A stretch of DNA of 64,000 bases from Methanocalculus alkaliphilus (GCF_024170505.1 NZ_JALJYG010000001.1:124001-188000); one strand, 5' to 3'. Positions 1 through 9,084 are shown, counted from the stretch's first letter. The notes: generated by a model not told the origin, from the letters alone. Translations and numbers: made by a program.

Positions 1-1320
1 TGCAAGAGATGCACAGACCGCAGCTGTCATCATCAGAACGTAGGGGTGCAGGCCCATCGAGACGGAGGTGACTGCCATGATCGGCATCATCACCGAGGCG
101 ATGGCGGTGTTTGATGAAACCTCGGTAAGGAGCGAGACGACGAGCGCAATGATCAGGGCAACCACAGCGATCGGGAGGAGATAGAGCATCGAGAATGAAT
201 CAACGATAAGCCCTGCAAGTCCGCTCTTAATGAATGCAGCCGAGAGGCAGAGACCACCACCAAAGAGGATCAGAATACCCCATGGAATCTTCTCTGCCCA
301 TTCCCAGTTCATCGTGAAGATCCCCTCTTTCCAGTTCACGGGGAGAACAAAGAGAAGTACTGCGGCAAATATTGCAATCCCGGTATCAGAGATACCAGGG
401 AAGATGAGATCCAGACCCGGAACCGTCACTCCACCAATATCCTTCGTCTTGGCAAAGATCCACGAGAATGCAGCAAGAAGGAAGACGAAAAGTGTCCACT
501 GCTCTCCTCTGCTCATGGGGCCAAGCTCTTCCATCTCCTGTTTAATGACATCCTTTGCCTGGGAGAGTTTTCTTGGGAGATGACGGTATGGCACCTTAAT
601 CAGCCAGAGCCAGACGATGGGGATGAGCATTGTCGCAAGAGGAATACCAAACTTCATCCAGGTAAAAAAGTCGATCTCCGGAGCCTCCGGGAAGAGGATC
701 TTCATCTGGGCTATGAAAATACCATTCGGAGGCGATCCGATGATCGTTCCGATACCACCAATATTGGCGGCATAGGCAACAGCAATGACCAGGCATCCTG
801 CAAAGTCACGCTGCTCCTCATTCATCTCATTGAGTTTGGTATTAATTCCTGGCATCACCGTTGCAATGATTGCTATGGCGATTGGAATCATCATCATCGC
901 TGTGGCAGTATTTGAGATCCACATCGAGAGGAATGCGGTTGCAACCATGAAACCAAGAATGAGCCGTCGGGGACTGGTTCCAACGATATTGATAATATGA
1001 AGGGCAATTCGCCGATGAAGCCCCCAGCGCTGCATCGACATTGCGATGATAAAACCACCCATAAAGAGGAAGATGACGGGGTCCGCATACGGAGTCGTCG
1101 CCTCTCTCACCGTGAGAACCCCAAGGAAGGGGAAGAGGACAATGGGAAGAAGTGCAGTCACCTCAAGAGGGATCGCTTCAGTCACCCAGAATATCGCCAT
1201 CAGGACTGTCACAGCAAGGACATACCGTGCCTCAGTGGGGATGACCGCCGGATCTATCGGCACCAGCAGGAGCGTAAAAAACGCCAGTAAGCCGATTGCT
1301 TTCCCGATCTCTTTCTTCAT
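1..1320 (-). CDS. SLC13/DASS-family sodium:anion symporter (C-terminus cut by window edge)
   Basis: Integral membrane symporter that would import a di- or tricarboxylate, phosphate or sulfate with Na+. Translating the minus strand from the ATG at 1320 gives 440 codons without a stop up to base 1. The protein carries both family signatures: SMWISNTATAMMMIPIA in the N-terminal half and SSNTAIASVMMPIM near the left edge, which are the paired SNT substrate/Na+ motifs. The stretch MQRWGLHRRIALHIINIVG is also typical of the family. Two SNT motifs place the cut close to the natural C-terminus. The substrate cannot be told from sequence. It is separated by about 120 bp from the next gene, so it probably has its own promoter. 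Confidence 0.85.
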   Translation of the reverse strand, partial: MKKEIGKAIGLLAFFTLLLVPIDPAVIPTEARYVLAVTVLMAIFWVTEAIPLEVTALLPIVLFPFLGVLTVREATTPYADPVIFLFMGGFIIAMSMQRWGLHRRIALHIINIVGTSPRRLILGFMVATAFLSMWISNTATAMMMIPIAIAIIATVMPGINTKLNEMNEEQRDFAGCLVIAVAYAANIGGIGTIIGSPPNGIFIAQMKILFPEAPEIDFFTWMKFGIPLATMLIPIVWLWLIKVPYRHLPRKLSQAKDVIKQEMEELGPMSRGEQWTLFVFLLAAFSWIFAKTKDIGGVTVPGLDLIFPGISDTGIAIFAAVLLFVLPVNWKEGIFTMNWEWAEKIPWGILILFGGGLCLSAAFIKSGLAGLIVDSFSMLYLLPIAVVALIIALVVSLLTEVSSNTAIASVMMPIMAVTSVSMGLHPYVLMMTAAVCASLA

Positions 1321-1443
1321 TCCTTCACTGTATTGAAGTCAGAGGATATTAGCATTCCTTTTTGTATTATCATCATTGCGGAGGGGCGAAGGATCGGGTC
1401 ATCATCAAAGAAATGCAGTTTGTTTTGGAGTGAATATATCTCA

Positions 1444-1953
1444 TTAATTCTCCTTTCCAAGCTTTTCAAGGGCTTTTTGCACCGAACGTCTGACCCGCTC
1501 ACTCTCATCGTCCACTGCAGAGCGAAGAGCCTCTTCTGCCCTCTCCCCTCCGATCTCTCCAAGAGCCCATGCAGCCTTCTCCCGGACAAGCCGCTCAGGA
1601 TCTGTTATCAGAATATGGGCAAGTCTCTCCACGGCCTCTGGATCACCAATGCCACCCAGCCCCTCGGCTGCACCGATCCTCTTCCATTTATCGTCATCGT
1701 CGAGCATCGAAATCAGGTGGGGAACCGCCTCGGGATCTCCAAGCCTGCCAAGAGATTTTGCAGCGATCCAGCTGACATCAACATGGGGATCCGAGAGAGC
1801 TTCGATGAGAGGCCCGACTGCCCTCAGATCACCCTCCCCACCAAGAGCCTCCGCGGCCCGCCACCGGAAGGTCAGCGTCCCTTCACGAAGAAGTGTTATC
1901 AGATGAAAGAAGAGCTCATCCTTCTTTGCCACACCATTTACAAGTTCCGCCAT
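1444..1953 (-). CDS. HEAT-repeat (PBS-lyase type) protein
   Basis: 169-residue soluble protein built almost wholly of about five 30-residue HEAT/PBS-lyase repeats, each with the pattern RxxAAEALGxxGDxxAVxxLIxxL (for example AAKSLGRLGDPEAVPHLISML). Such repeats form an alpha-solenoid that binds other proteins. In archaea and cyanobacteria some act as scaffolds or lyase-like chaperones, but no catalytic motif is visible here, so no specific partner can be named. It stands alone, divergent from the small gene at 2041. Confidence 0.75.
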   Translation of the reverse strand: MAELVNGVAKKDELFFHLITLLREGTLTFRWRAAEALGGEGDLRAVGPLIEALSDPHVDVSWIAAKSLGRLGDPEAVPHLISMLDDDDKWKRIGAAEGLGGIGDPEAVERLAHILITDPERLVREKAAWALGEIGGERAEEALRSAVDDESERVRRSVQKALEKLGKEN

Positions 1954-2040
1954 CAGTCACACCTACGCCGCATACGATATTGGGTAACATAAATGTGCTG
2001 ATCGCGATCCTCTTATGCCCCGACCTCCCATGGTACTTAT

Positions 2041-2427
2041 ATGGAGACCGAGAGAGGTGAAGAGTGCCGTACCTTTGCGGTAGCGCCTGGCGAGAAGATC
2101 GATATCCTCGAACTTGAAGAGCTTGGTCGGCGATATGATATTGCGATCTACCTGTACTTCGAGGAAGAACTTGCCAGAAAGGTATCAATCTCCGACGATC
2201 TTGCCATGTATAAAGAGGTTCCTGAATATGAACGCCCTTTTATCCGGCTTGACTCTTTTATATCCTTTGCAGGAAGCCAGGATCCAGGGTTCCGGGATAA
2301 GCTCTCTGAACTTCCGCTGATCCTTGAGGTCATCGCCTGCGGAGAGGCAGTCATCGAGGGAGAAGAGCGCCGGTATATTACCACACTGATGCCATTTCTT
2401 GACGAGATGGAAGCCCTTGAGATCTGA
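2041..2427 (+). CDS. Uncharacterised small acidic protein
   Basis: 128-residue protein that I do not recognise. It is strongly acidic (many Glu and Asp), has no signal peptide, no membrane segment and no cysteine pair; the only cysteines are C9 and one near residue 100. The predicted structure is mixed alpha/beta. The start ATG at 2041 has no Shine-Dalgarno sequence, which fits a short-leader or leaderless archaeal message. It converges with the znuB-like gene, with 4 bp between the stop codons, and diverges from the HEAT gene. It reads as a genuine gene because of its codon bias and full-length openness. Confidence 0.55.
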   Translation: METERGEECRTFAVAPGEKIDILELEELGRRYDIAIYLYFEEELARKVSISDDLAMYKEVPEYERPFIRLDSFISFAGSQDPGFRDKLSELPLILEVIACGEAVIEGEERRYITTLMPFLDEMEALEI

Positions 2428-2431
2428 GATC

Positions 2432-3250
2432 TCAACCGGTGCTCCCGTCATAATGCCGCCCTGCGAGGGCGGCAGCATATATCACGGCTCCCAGAAGGAT
2501 GATCATCGCTCCTGAAGGAAGATCAAGGGTATATGAAAGGGTAATTCCTGCAAGAACCGTGACAACCCCGATTAATATGGCGGTCACCATCATCGTCGGC
2601 AGCGTCCGGGAAAACAGCCGTGCGGTTGCAGCAGGGAGTGTCAGAAGAGCGATGACGAGGATGATCCCGACGACCGATATAAGAAGGACGACGGTGACTG
2701 CGATCAGAAGAAAGAGAAGAAGCGTCAGCCCACTGACCGGCAGCCCCATGATTTTTGCATACTCCTCATCAAAAGTGACCGCTGCCAGCTGATTAAAGAA
2801 GACCGATACAACCGTCAGGATCAGCAGAAGAAGCAGCCCCATCATCATGATATCCTGACGGGGAACAAGCAGAATATTTCCAAAGAGATAACTGAAGAGA
2901 TCCGGCGCATATCCGGGTGTGAGTGCAATAAAGATGACGCCGGCTGCCATACCGGTTGCCCAGAGCGCACCAGTTATGGTATCGGTATCCTGAAGCTCAT
3001 GGGTCCTGAGATACCAGATCAGAAATGCTGCACCAATTGTAAAGAGAAATGCGCCAAAGAGGGGATCGATCCCCAGGAAATAGCCAAGTCCCACCCCCCC
3101 GAAGGCTGCATGAGAGATGCCTCCACTTGTTGTGACCATCCTTCTGACGACGACGAAACTGCCGGTGATCCCACAGGCAATGGCAGCGATAACTCCGGCA
3201 ATGATTGCATTCTGGAAGAAACCATACCCAAGTATCTCAAGCATCATCAT
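2432..3250 (-). CDS. znuB: Zinc/manganese ABC transporter permease (ZnuB family)
   Basis: 272-residue ABC-3 family permease that forms the membrane channel of a Zn2+ or Mn2+ importer. About eight hydrophobic segments run from residue 10 to 262, with the family regions GGISHAAFGGVGLGYFLG after helix 2 and VVGIILVIALLTLPAATARL before the C-terminal helices. The start overlaps the ATPase gene by 14 bp. Operon order on the minus strand is repressor, binding protein, ATPase, permease, so this is the last gene. Which metal it carries is inferred from family and operon, not proven. Confidence 0.88.
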   Translation of the reverse strand: MMMLEILGYGFFQNAIIAGVIAAIACGITGSFVVVRRMVTTSGGISHAAFGGVGLGYFLGIDPLFGAFLFTIGAAFLIWYLRTHELQDTDTITGALWATGMAAGVIFIALTPGYAPDLFSYLFGNILLVPRQDIMMMGLLLLLILTVVSVFFNQLAAVTFDEEYAKIMGLPVSGLTLLLFLLIAVTVVLLISVVGIILVIALLTLPAATARLFSRTLPTMMVTAILIGVVTVLAGITLSYTLDLPSGAMIILLGAVIYAAALAGRHYDGSTG

Positions 3251-3998
3251 GCTCCCTCAGTACCCGGTGCGGGACCCCATGGGCGATGAGATCGACAGGG
3301 CAGCCATACACCGATGTGAGCATCTCATCGGTTATCATCGCATCACCATGGGTGTAGAGATGGCGATTCAAACATGCAATCCGATTTACCTTCCCGGATA
3401 TCGCCCCGATATCATGCGTAACGATGATCACCGTCATCTCGTCAAGAAGTGTATTGATAAGACTGAAGAACTGCTCTTCAGTCGGAGCATCGACATAGAC
3501 GGTCGGCTCATCAAGGATCAGAAGGCGTGGCTCTCCTGCAAGTGCCCGGGCAATGATCACACGCTGCTGCTGGCCACCGGAGAGGGTCGAGAGGGGGAGA
3601 TCCCCGACACCGGAGAGGCCGACCATGCCAAGCGCCTGCTCCGCTGCCTCATGATCCTTATCCCGGTATCTCCGAAGCAGGCCGGGAATATGGGAGAGAC
3701 GCCCCTGCAGCACCATCTCTGTAACCGTGATCGGGTATGAGAAGTCGAAGGTATGGAACTGGGGGACATATCCGATCATCCGCCTGCCTTCACCAGGTGG
3801 ATGGCCGAAGATGGATATTCGCCCCGATGAGAGGGGGAGAAGACCGAGAAGGGCTTTGAGCAGGGTTGTCTTCCCCCCGCCGTTTGGCCCGATGACTGCG
3901 GCGAAGTCATGCTCCCATACCTCCCAGGATACACCATCAAGGACGACATTCTGTCCATACCGGACGGATACATCCTCCATCAGAAGAGCCCGTGTCAC
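3237..3998 (-). CDS. znuC: Zinc/manganese ABC transporter ATPase (ZnuC family)
   Basis: 253-residue cytoplasmic ATPase that powers the metal importer. Walker A is GPNGGGKTT (near residue 38), the ABC signature is LSGGQQQRV, Walker B is LLILDEPTVYVD, and the H-loop is IIVTHD. The sequence ends like metal-type (not amino-acid-type) ATPases. The start is GTG at 3998, which shares a GTGA overlap with the stop of the binding-protein gene, so translation is probably coupled. Confidence 0.9.
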   Translation of the reverse strand: MTRALLMEDVSVRYGQNVVLDGVSWEVWEHDFAAVIGPNGGGKTTLLKALLGLLPLSSGRISIFGHPPGEGRRMIGYVPQFHTFDFSYPITVTEMVLQGRLSHIPGLLRRYRDKDHEAAEQALGMVGLSGVGDLPLSTLSGGQQQRVIIARALAGEPRLLILDEPTVYVDAPTEEQFFSLINTLLDEMTVIIVTHDIGAISGKVNRIACLNRHLYTHGDAMITDEMLTSVYGCPVDLIAHGVPHRVLREHDDA

Positions 3999-4891
3999 CT
4001 CATCGCCTCTTCAAGAGCTTCAGCAACATGAATGAAGTTATTGAGATACTCTTCTGCAAGCGGATCGATCACGACAACCATCGCACCCGCCTCTGCTGCG
4101 ATCACCTCTGCCGTCTTCTGTGAGAACTGCGGCTCGACAAAGATGATGGAGATCTCATCCTCACGGGCAATCCGGACTATCTCTGCAATATCGCGTGCAG
4201 TCGGTTCCCTCCCTCCGAGATGGACGGCGATCTGTTCCAGATCATACTCCCTCGCAAAGTATCCCCAGGCATCATGGGTGACGATGAAACGCCTGATACG
4301 GAGATCCGCCAGATCCTCCTGGATTCGGGCATCGATCCCACTGATCGCCTCATGGTACCCGTCAAGGTTCTCCCGATAGAATGCCTCACCATCAGGATCG
4401 ATCAGAATGAGGGATGTGGCAATCGATTCAGCCATAACCCCCCCGTTCGCTGGAGAGAGCCAGATATGTGGATCATATCCTCCATCGCCATGACCACAGC
4501 CGCAATCATGGTGATCATCCATCAGGATCAGATCAATACCATGAGAGAGATCAACGATCCGCAGGTGGGGATTTTGCGAGGAGAGGCGTCCAACAAGCTG
4601 ATCCTCAAATGGAAAGAGACCTTCCCCAACCCTGAAGAAGAGATCGGACCGGGATATTCTGCGAATCTGGCCGGGTCCCGGTTCAAAGGTATGAGGCTCG
4701 GAACCCGGAGGAACAACGACTGTCACCGAGACGCGATCCCCTCCGATCACCTCAACCATCTCTTTCATCGGAGGGATCGTGACCGCGATCTGGAGTACAC
4801 CATCCGAAGAGACGGTATCATTCCGGATGCATCCCGAATAGAAGGATGCGATAAGGACGAGCAGGAGAATCAGGAGTACAGCCCTCATCAT
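3995..4891 (-). CDS. znuA: Zinc/manganese ABC transporter substrate-binding lipoprotein (ZnuA family)
   Basis: About 298 residues. The N-terminal signal ends in a lipobox (FYSGC), so the protein is a membrane-anchored lipoprotein outside the cell. The usual four metal ligands are present: His in GSEPHTFEPG, His in YDPHIWLSP, His in VTHDAWGYF and Asp in VVIDPL. Before the second ligand lies a His/Asp/Cys-rich loop (DDHHDCGCGHGDGG) like the flexible zinc-capture loop of ZnuA. The frame can open with TTG directly after the repressor stop, but ATG at 4891 with GGAG seven bases upstream is the better start. Contrast the binding protein at 35320, which lacks these ligands. Confidence 0.9.
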   Translation of the reverse strand: MMRAVLLILLLVLIASFYSGCIRNDTVSSDGVLQIAVTIPPMKEMVEVIGGDRVSVTVVVPPGSEPHTFEPGPGQIRRISRSDLFFRVGEGLFPFEDQLVGRLSSQNPHLRIVDLSHGIDLILMDDHHDCGCGHGDGGYDPHIWLSPANGGVMAESIATSLILIDPDGEAFYRENLDGYHEAISGIDARIQEDLADLRIRRFIVTHDAWGYFAREYDLEQIAVHLGGREPTARDIAEIVRIAREDEISIIFVEPQFSQKTAEVIAAEAGAMVVVIDPLAEEYLNNFIHVAEALEEAMR

Positions 4892-4894
4892 CAA

Positions 4895-5323
4895 TCACTC
4901 CGGGGAGCAGCAGACCGCATCATGATCGATACGGCCACAGACCGACGTCGTCGGGTGACCGCATGATGCGCAGATCCGGTTTATCGCCTCACGCGAGACA
5001 TAATGCTCAAATCTTTTGACTTCCGCACAGGCTTCACCAGGGGTAAAACCATAGTGCGAAAAGAGAAGGGAGAGAATTTTATGCCGCCTCTCAAGAAATT
5101 GAGCCATTTGATAGCCATCTTCAGTGAGATGGGCATCAGAATACGGCCGATGGACAAGGAGACCGGCTTCTGCAAGATCCTTGATCACCTTCGTCCCGGT
5201 TGATGGGGAGACACTAAAATACCTGGCAATATCCATCGTTGTCACACGACCTCCTGCCTCCAGAATGAACTTCAGATACTCTGCTCTTCCGGGTGTTATC
5301 TCAAATTCATCGAGAGATGACAT
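4895..5323 (-). CDS. DtxR/MntR-family metal-dependent transcriptional repressor
   Basis: 142-residue regulator at the head of the metal transporter operon. An N-terminal winged helix-turn-helix (TPGRAEYLKFILEAGG, then VTTMDIARYFSVSPSTGTKVIKDL) is followed by a dimerisation region with family ligands (Cys in GEACAEVKRFEHYVS and the His residues). The C-terminus adds a cysteine-rich stretch CASCGHPTTSVCG. Only the DNA-binding and dimerisation parts are present, with no SH3 domain. By family behaviour it should bind DNA when loaded with metal and shut off znuABC and itself; a palindrome beside its TATA box supports this. Confidence 0.85.
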   Translation of the reverse strand: MSSLDEFEITPGRAEYLKFILEAGGRVTTMDIARYFSVSPSTGTKVIKDLAEAGLLVHRPYSDAHLTEDGYQMAQFLERRHKILSLLFSHYGFTPGEACAEVKRFEHYVSREAINRICASCGHPTTSVCGRIDHDAVCCSPE

Positions 5324-5343
5324 ACCCTGAACAGCATTCTTAA

Positions 5344-5367
5344 GATAATATAATTTTCGGTTACCGA
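5344..5367 (-). promoter_or_regulatory. Promoter and candidate DtxR-type operator of the znu operon
   Basis: On the minus strand a TATA box (TTATATTATC, 5353 to 5344) lies about 25 bases before the repressor start. Directly upstream, where the BRE would sit, is the interrupted palindrome TCGGT-T-ACCGA at 5357-5367. A repressor bound there would block TBP/TFB, so autoregulation is likely. The operator role is inferred. Confidence 0.5.
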
Positions 5368-5439
5368 CACTTCTTTTTTTCCAGCGATGATCATCTCTTT
5401 GTAGTATGACGCCAGAGGATTCGATCAGAGGAGTCCATA

Positions 5440-6432
5440 ATGACAGGGAGACGTATCTTTCAGAAGCCGGTCGTGGTCGTGAGCCGGTGTATCGAGTTTG
5501 ATCATGTGCGGTATAATGGAGACATGATCACAAGTCATGCGGTCTCGTCGATGAAGCCACATATCACCTTCATCCCAATCTGCCCGGAAGTTGAGATCGG
5601 GCTTGGCATCCCCAGGGATACGATCAGGATCGTGCTGACTGAAGAAGGAGAACGACTGATACAGCCATCCACCGAACGGGATCTCACCGATGAGATGTCC
5701 ACCTTCTGCTCATCGTTTCTTGACAGCCTGCCGACTGTGGACGGATTCATCATGAAGAATAAATCACCGACCTCCGGTATCTCGGAGGTGAAGAGATACC
5801 CATCTGCAGGGAAATCCTCACCCGTCGGAAAAGGACCGGGATTCTTCGGCAGAATGATACAGGAACGGTACACCGACCTCCCCATCGAGGATGAAGGGAG
5901 AATACGGAACCGGAGGATCCGGGAGCACTTCCTCACCCGTATCTTCTGCCTTGCCGATCTCCGTGCCGCAGAAGAGAAGGGAACGATGGAGGCGATCATC
6001 AGGTTCCATACGCAGAATAAGCTCCTCTTCATGGCATACAGCCAGCCGATGCTTGGAAAGCTTGGAGCCATCGTGGGAAACCGGGAGCGGCAGCCGGCTG
6101 CTGATATTTTTAGTCAGTACAGACCGATACTCCTTTCAGGAATGCGAAGGGCTCCACGCTTTACCTCTGAAATAAATGTCGCCCTCCATTCTTTCGGACA
6201 TCTGAAGAAGACCATCTCCCGGGACGAGAAGGCGTTCTTCCTTGATGAACTTGAGGCATACCGACAGGGAAGAACGCCGCTATCAGCACTGAAGACCCTG
6301 CTCCGGGCATGGATTCTCAGGAGCAGCACCCCGGAGCTGGCAGAGCAGACATGGTTTGCACCCTACCCGGATCCATTGATGATCCTCGATCCTGAGGATA
6401 CCGAACGAGGGCGTGATATGGAGATCACCTGA
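5440..6432 (+). CDS. DUF523-DUF1722 protein (YbbK/YbgA-like fusion)
   Basis: 330-residue fusion of two families of unknown biochemical role. Residues 1 to about 150 are DUF523: an early cysteine (SRCIEFDHVRYNG), then IPICPEVEIGLGIPRDTIRI with the conserved CPE. Residues about 195 to 310 are DUF1722, with FHTQNKLLFMAYSQP and a later LEAYRQGRTPLSALKTLLRAW. The same fusion is common in bacteria and methanogens. The start ATG has GAGGAG upstream. The conserved cysteines suggest redox or thiolation chemistry, but this is unproven. It converges with the methylthiotransferase gene and overlaps its end by 8 bp. Confidence 0.8.
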   Translation: MTGRRIFQKPVVVVSRCIEFDHVRYNGDMITSHAVSSMKPHITFIPICPEVEIGLGIPRDTIRIVLTEEGERLIQPSTERDLTDEMSTFCSSFLDSLPTVDGFIMKNKSPTSGISEVKRYPSAGKSSPVGKGPGFFGRMIQERYTDLPIEDEGRIRNRRIREHFLTRIFCLADLRAAEEKGTMEAIIRFHTQNKLLFMAYSQPMLGKLGAIVGNRERQPAADIFSQYRPILLSGMRRAPRFTSEINVALHSFGHLKKTISRDEKAFFLDELEAYRQGRTPLSALKTLLRAWILRSSTPELAEQTWFAPYPDPLMILDPEDTERGRDMEIT

Positions 6433-7642
6433 TCAGGTCACCCAGCAGGTAATGATGCCGGTGGCCGGTGATCCGCACCCGTTGGGCACTCCCAATCTCC
6501 AGAGGTTCGCTGATGATGATCGGTCGGTAGGCACGGTCCCGGGTGGTGACAGTTCCCTCTTTGACAACCTCGGTCACCACCACATCCATCTCCTCACCGA
6601 TGAAGGATGTATAGATCTCATCAAAGATCCCGCGTGCAACTGCCGTCGCCTGCCGTGATCGATCCTTCTTGAACCGGTCCGGCATATCATACCATGATGC
6701 GGCAGGGGTGCCCGGCCGGGCAGAGTACCGGGTGATATTGATCTTCTCCGGCCGGATCGCTCTCAGGAGATTGATCGTCTCAGAAAACTCCTCCCCGGTC
6801 TCACCGGGGAACCCGCAGATGATATCGGTTGAGATCCGGGCATACGGAAATTCCTCTCGTATCATCTCTACAATCCGGATGACATCATCCCGGGTGTACC
6901 GCCGGCCCATCCTCCGGAGCACAGTATCGGACCCGGACTGTATGGGGATATGAAAGAATGAGAAGATACGATCATCCCGGCATGCACGGAGAACCTTGCC
7001 AAGGACAGGATTGAGGGTATCAGGGTTCATCATCCCCATCCTGATCGCAAATGTTCCTGGCACCGCAGAGAGTGCAGAGATGAGATCGCCAAGATCCGAT
7101 CCGAGATCCATGCCCCAGGCAGATACATCCTGTGCCGTCAGCTGGATCTCCACTGCACCCCTCGCAACCCGTCCCTTCAGCTGCCTGACCACCTCCTCCA
7201 CCGGATAACTCAGAAGAGGGCCACGTGCCTTTTTTGTGATACAGTATGTACAGTGGCCGGTGCATCCCCGGGCGATCTGGATCACCGCCACCCGCCCGTC
7301 AGGCTGAGTTCCGGCAGACTGAAAGTGATGATGAATCGTATCCGGATCGATCACGACACCGCCACAACCGGGATCGATCTTCGGGAGGCAGCCGGTGACA
7401 TAGACCTCCCGGCCTCCGAGGTGGGAGAGGCGCTGCCGCATCTCCCGTTCGGTCTTCTCAACAACGATACAGGTATTGAGAACGATTGTGTCTGCTTCGT
7501 CTGACGATCTGACGATCTCACATCCCTGCCCCCTCAGGATGACCGCTATCTTCTCGGAGTCGCCGGCATTGTATGTACACCCGTAGGTCTCGATGTACAC
7601 CCGTTTCCTCTCTATCTGACTGATTGGATCCTGTGAAGCCAT
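6425..7642 (-). CDS. tRNA (N6-threonylcarbamoyladenosine-37) methylthiotransferase (archaeal MtaB/CDKAL1 type)
   Basis: Radical SAM enzyme that inserts a methylthio group at C2 of t6A37 in tRNA, giving ms2t6A. The N-terminal domain has the three cluster cysteines (TYGCTYN, NTCIV, TGCLP), the radical SAM core has CTGHCTYC (CxxxCxxC), and a TRAM RNA-binding domain closes the protein. The frame is open further upstream, but ATG at 7642 with AGGA upstream gives the normal family N-terminus and about 405 residues. It diverges from the HD gene, leaving a 134 bp promoter space. t6A specificity rather than i6A is inferred from archaeal distribution. Confidence 0.87.
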   Translation of the reverse strand: MASQDPISQIERKRVYIETYGCTYNAGDSEKIAVILRGQGCEIVRSSDEADTIVLNTCIVVEKTEREMRQRLSHLGGREVYVTGCLPKIDPGCGGVVIDPDTIHHHFQSAGTQPDGRVAVIQIARGCTGHCTYCITKKARGPLLSYPVEEVVRQLKGRVARGAVEIQLTAQDVSAWGMDLGSDLGDLISALSAVPGTFAIRMGMMNPDTLNPVLGKVLRACRDDRIFSFFHIPIQSGSDTVLRRMGRRYTRDDVIRIVEMIREEFPYARISTDIICGFPGETGEEFSETINLLRAIRPEKINITRYSARPGTPAASWYDMPDRFKKDRSRQATAVARGIFDEIYTSFIGEEMDVVVTEVVKEGTVTTRDRAYRPIIISEPLEIGSAQRVRITGHRHHYLLGDLIR

Positions 7643-7776
7643 CGCTGATATCCTAAATGTTTGGGGGTGCAGAAAGAAGAAACCACGCATCAGAGCAGAT
7701 TCGTGAGAAGGTGGTATCATCCACCACCCAAAGGAAGAGAGAAGATATATGAAATCCTGAGATCCCAAAAAGATGA

Positions 7777-8379
7777 ATGAATGATAGTGACGAAGCCAGG
7801 CGAATCGCGTTGATCCGAAGCTATGCCAATTCCCTCAGCGTTGATCGAGAGCATGATGAGCAGGTGATGAAGAATGCACTCCTCCTCTTCGACGGGCTTG
7901 CCCCACTCCATGCTCTCGGTGATGATGCACGGTTTCTCCTGACAGCAGCCGCACTCCTCCATGATATCGGCTGGAGCCAGGGGCCAGAGGCGCACCATAA
8001 GAGCAGCCAGCGACTGATCAAAGAGGACCGAACCCTCCCCCTGGATAACAAGGAGAGGGTGATCATCGCCCTTCTTGCACGGTATCACAGAAAAGCGCTC
8101 CCTTCATTGAAGCACCGTGAGTATGCCGGGCTGGATGACGAGGAGAGGGCCCTTGTCAGGGTGCTCTCCTCCATACTCAGGATTGCAGACGGCCTTGATC
8201 GGACACACCAGTCCCTTGTCAGGGATATTGACGTCACCATCGTCGATACAGGAGTGACGATCACCTGTTCATCAGAACAGGAGGGAGATGCCGAACGATA
8301 TTATGGGATCCAGAAAGCAGATCTCTTCACCAGAACCTTCGGCAGGGAGGTCGCCATCGAATGGAGAGTACAGGATTAA
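7777..8379 (+). CDS. HD-domain protein (Ppx/GppA C-terminal-like phosphohydrolase)
   Basis: 200-residue soluble protein. The HD motif is AALLHDIGW near residue 62, with further metal ligands in HHKSSQRLI and in the later RIADGLDRTH. This matches the HD-type helical domain found at the C-terminus of exopolyphosphatase/GppA proteins, here standing alone. A nucleotide or phosphate-ester phosphohydrolase activity is expected, but the substrate is unknown. The start is ATG at 7777. It overlaps the convergent gene by 4 bp. Confidence 0.75.
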   Translation: MNDSDEARRIALIRSYANSLSVDREHDEQVMKNALLLFDGLAPLHALGDDARFLLTAAALLHDIGWSQGPEAHHKSSQRLIKEDRTLPLDNKERVIIALLARYHRKALPSLKHREYAGLDDEERALVRVLSSILRIADGLDRTHQSLVRDIDVTIVDTGVTITCSSEQEGDAERYYGIQKADLFTRTFGREVAIEWRVQD

Positions 8380-8951
8380 CGCGAGAGACGCCCGGCAAGC
8401 CGCTCAAGCCATGACTTCCGGAGCTCGCGTTCACGGAGATCCTCTTCCAGCTCCCGGATCTGTGACCAGAGGGTTCGAAGCTCTGCTCGTGATGCCAGAA
8501 CCTCCTCCCTCAGGAGAGAGATCTCGCGGATGATCTTCTCATTGTCGGCCTTCATTCCACCCCGGATACCACCCACCATCTGATCGATACGGCCGACTGC
8601 GTCACCGGTCCGACGAAGAGAGATGAGGACCTCATCACCAAGCTCCGGGGCAGGTGGCGGCGGAGGGACCGATACAGGTTTTTCTGCATCATCATCTGTT
8701 GATGACGCAATATCCTCAAGCGATCGCCCTCCTTTCAGAACTGATATGATAGGGCCGCGACTGAGCCCCTGTGCAGTGAGATCTGCGATCACCCGGAATT
8801 TTTTGACCGCGGACTGGTCAAAGAGCCTGACCTTGCCAATTGTTCTATACGGGAGATGGTCCCCATACTCATCGGCATACTGCCTGATGAGATCCTCGGG
8901 AAGGGAGAGGAGGGCTGCTATCTCTGCTATTCGGACTGTATCTTCTTTCAT
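8376..8951 (-). CDS. MerR-like DNA-binding protein with coiled coil
   Basis: About 191 residues. Residues 5-70 form a MerR-type winged helix (VRIAEIAALLSLPEDLIRQYA, YRTIGKVRLFDQSAVKKFRVI). A proline-rich linker (VPPPPPAPE, near residue 98) leads to a C-terminal coiled coil of about 70 residues (REISLLREEVLASRAELRTL and on) with a basic end. There is no ligand-binding domain or cysteine sensor, so it looks more like a structural or dimer-forming DNA-binding protein than a classical inducer-responsive MerR. ATG at 8951 is preferred over a GTG one codon earlier. Target genes are unknown. Confidence 0.6.
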   Translation of the reverse strand: MKEDTVRIAEIAALLSLPEDLIRQYADEYGDHLPYRTIGKVRLFDQSAVKKFRVIADLTAQGLSRGPIISVLKGGRSLEDIASSTDDDAEKPVSVPPPPPAPELGDEVLISLRRTGDAVGRIDQMVGGIRGGMKADNEKIIREISLLREEVLASRAELRTLWSQIRELEEDLRERELRKSWLERLAGRLSR

Positions 8952-9084
8952 CACGGAATCACTCTGCTCATGATACTAGGAAAGTCTACTACATAACCCT
9001 CGTTATCTGTCTGCTCGATAATGGCCGGGGTTCCCCAACGGGAAAGGACTTATGGCAGCCAGATGACATGTACTTCATATCAGA

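Noticed and set aside
2419-2433. Inverted repeat GAGATC-TGA-GATCTC between two convergent stop codons as a bidirectional terminator.
   Set aside because: The stem is only six pairs, has no T-run, and partly encodes the last residues of the small protein; too weak to call.
2455-2473. Perfect hairpin GCCGCCCT-GCG-AGGGCGGC as a terminator.
   Set aside because: It lies inside the last codons of the znuB-like gene, has no T-run on either side, and is explained by the coding of Ala and Gly.
4220-4966. Plus-strand frame of about 250 codons over znuA.
   Set aside because: The opposite strand encodes a lipoprotein with all ZnuA ligands; this frame is composition noise.
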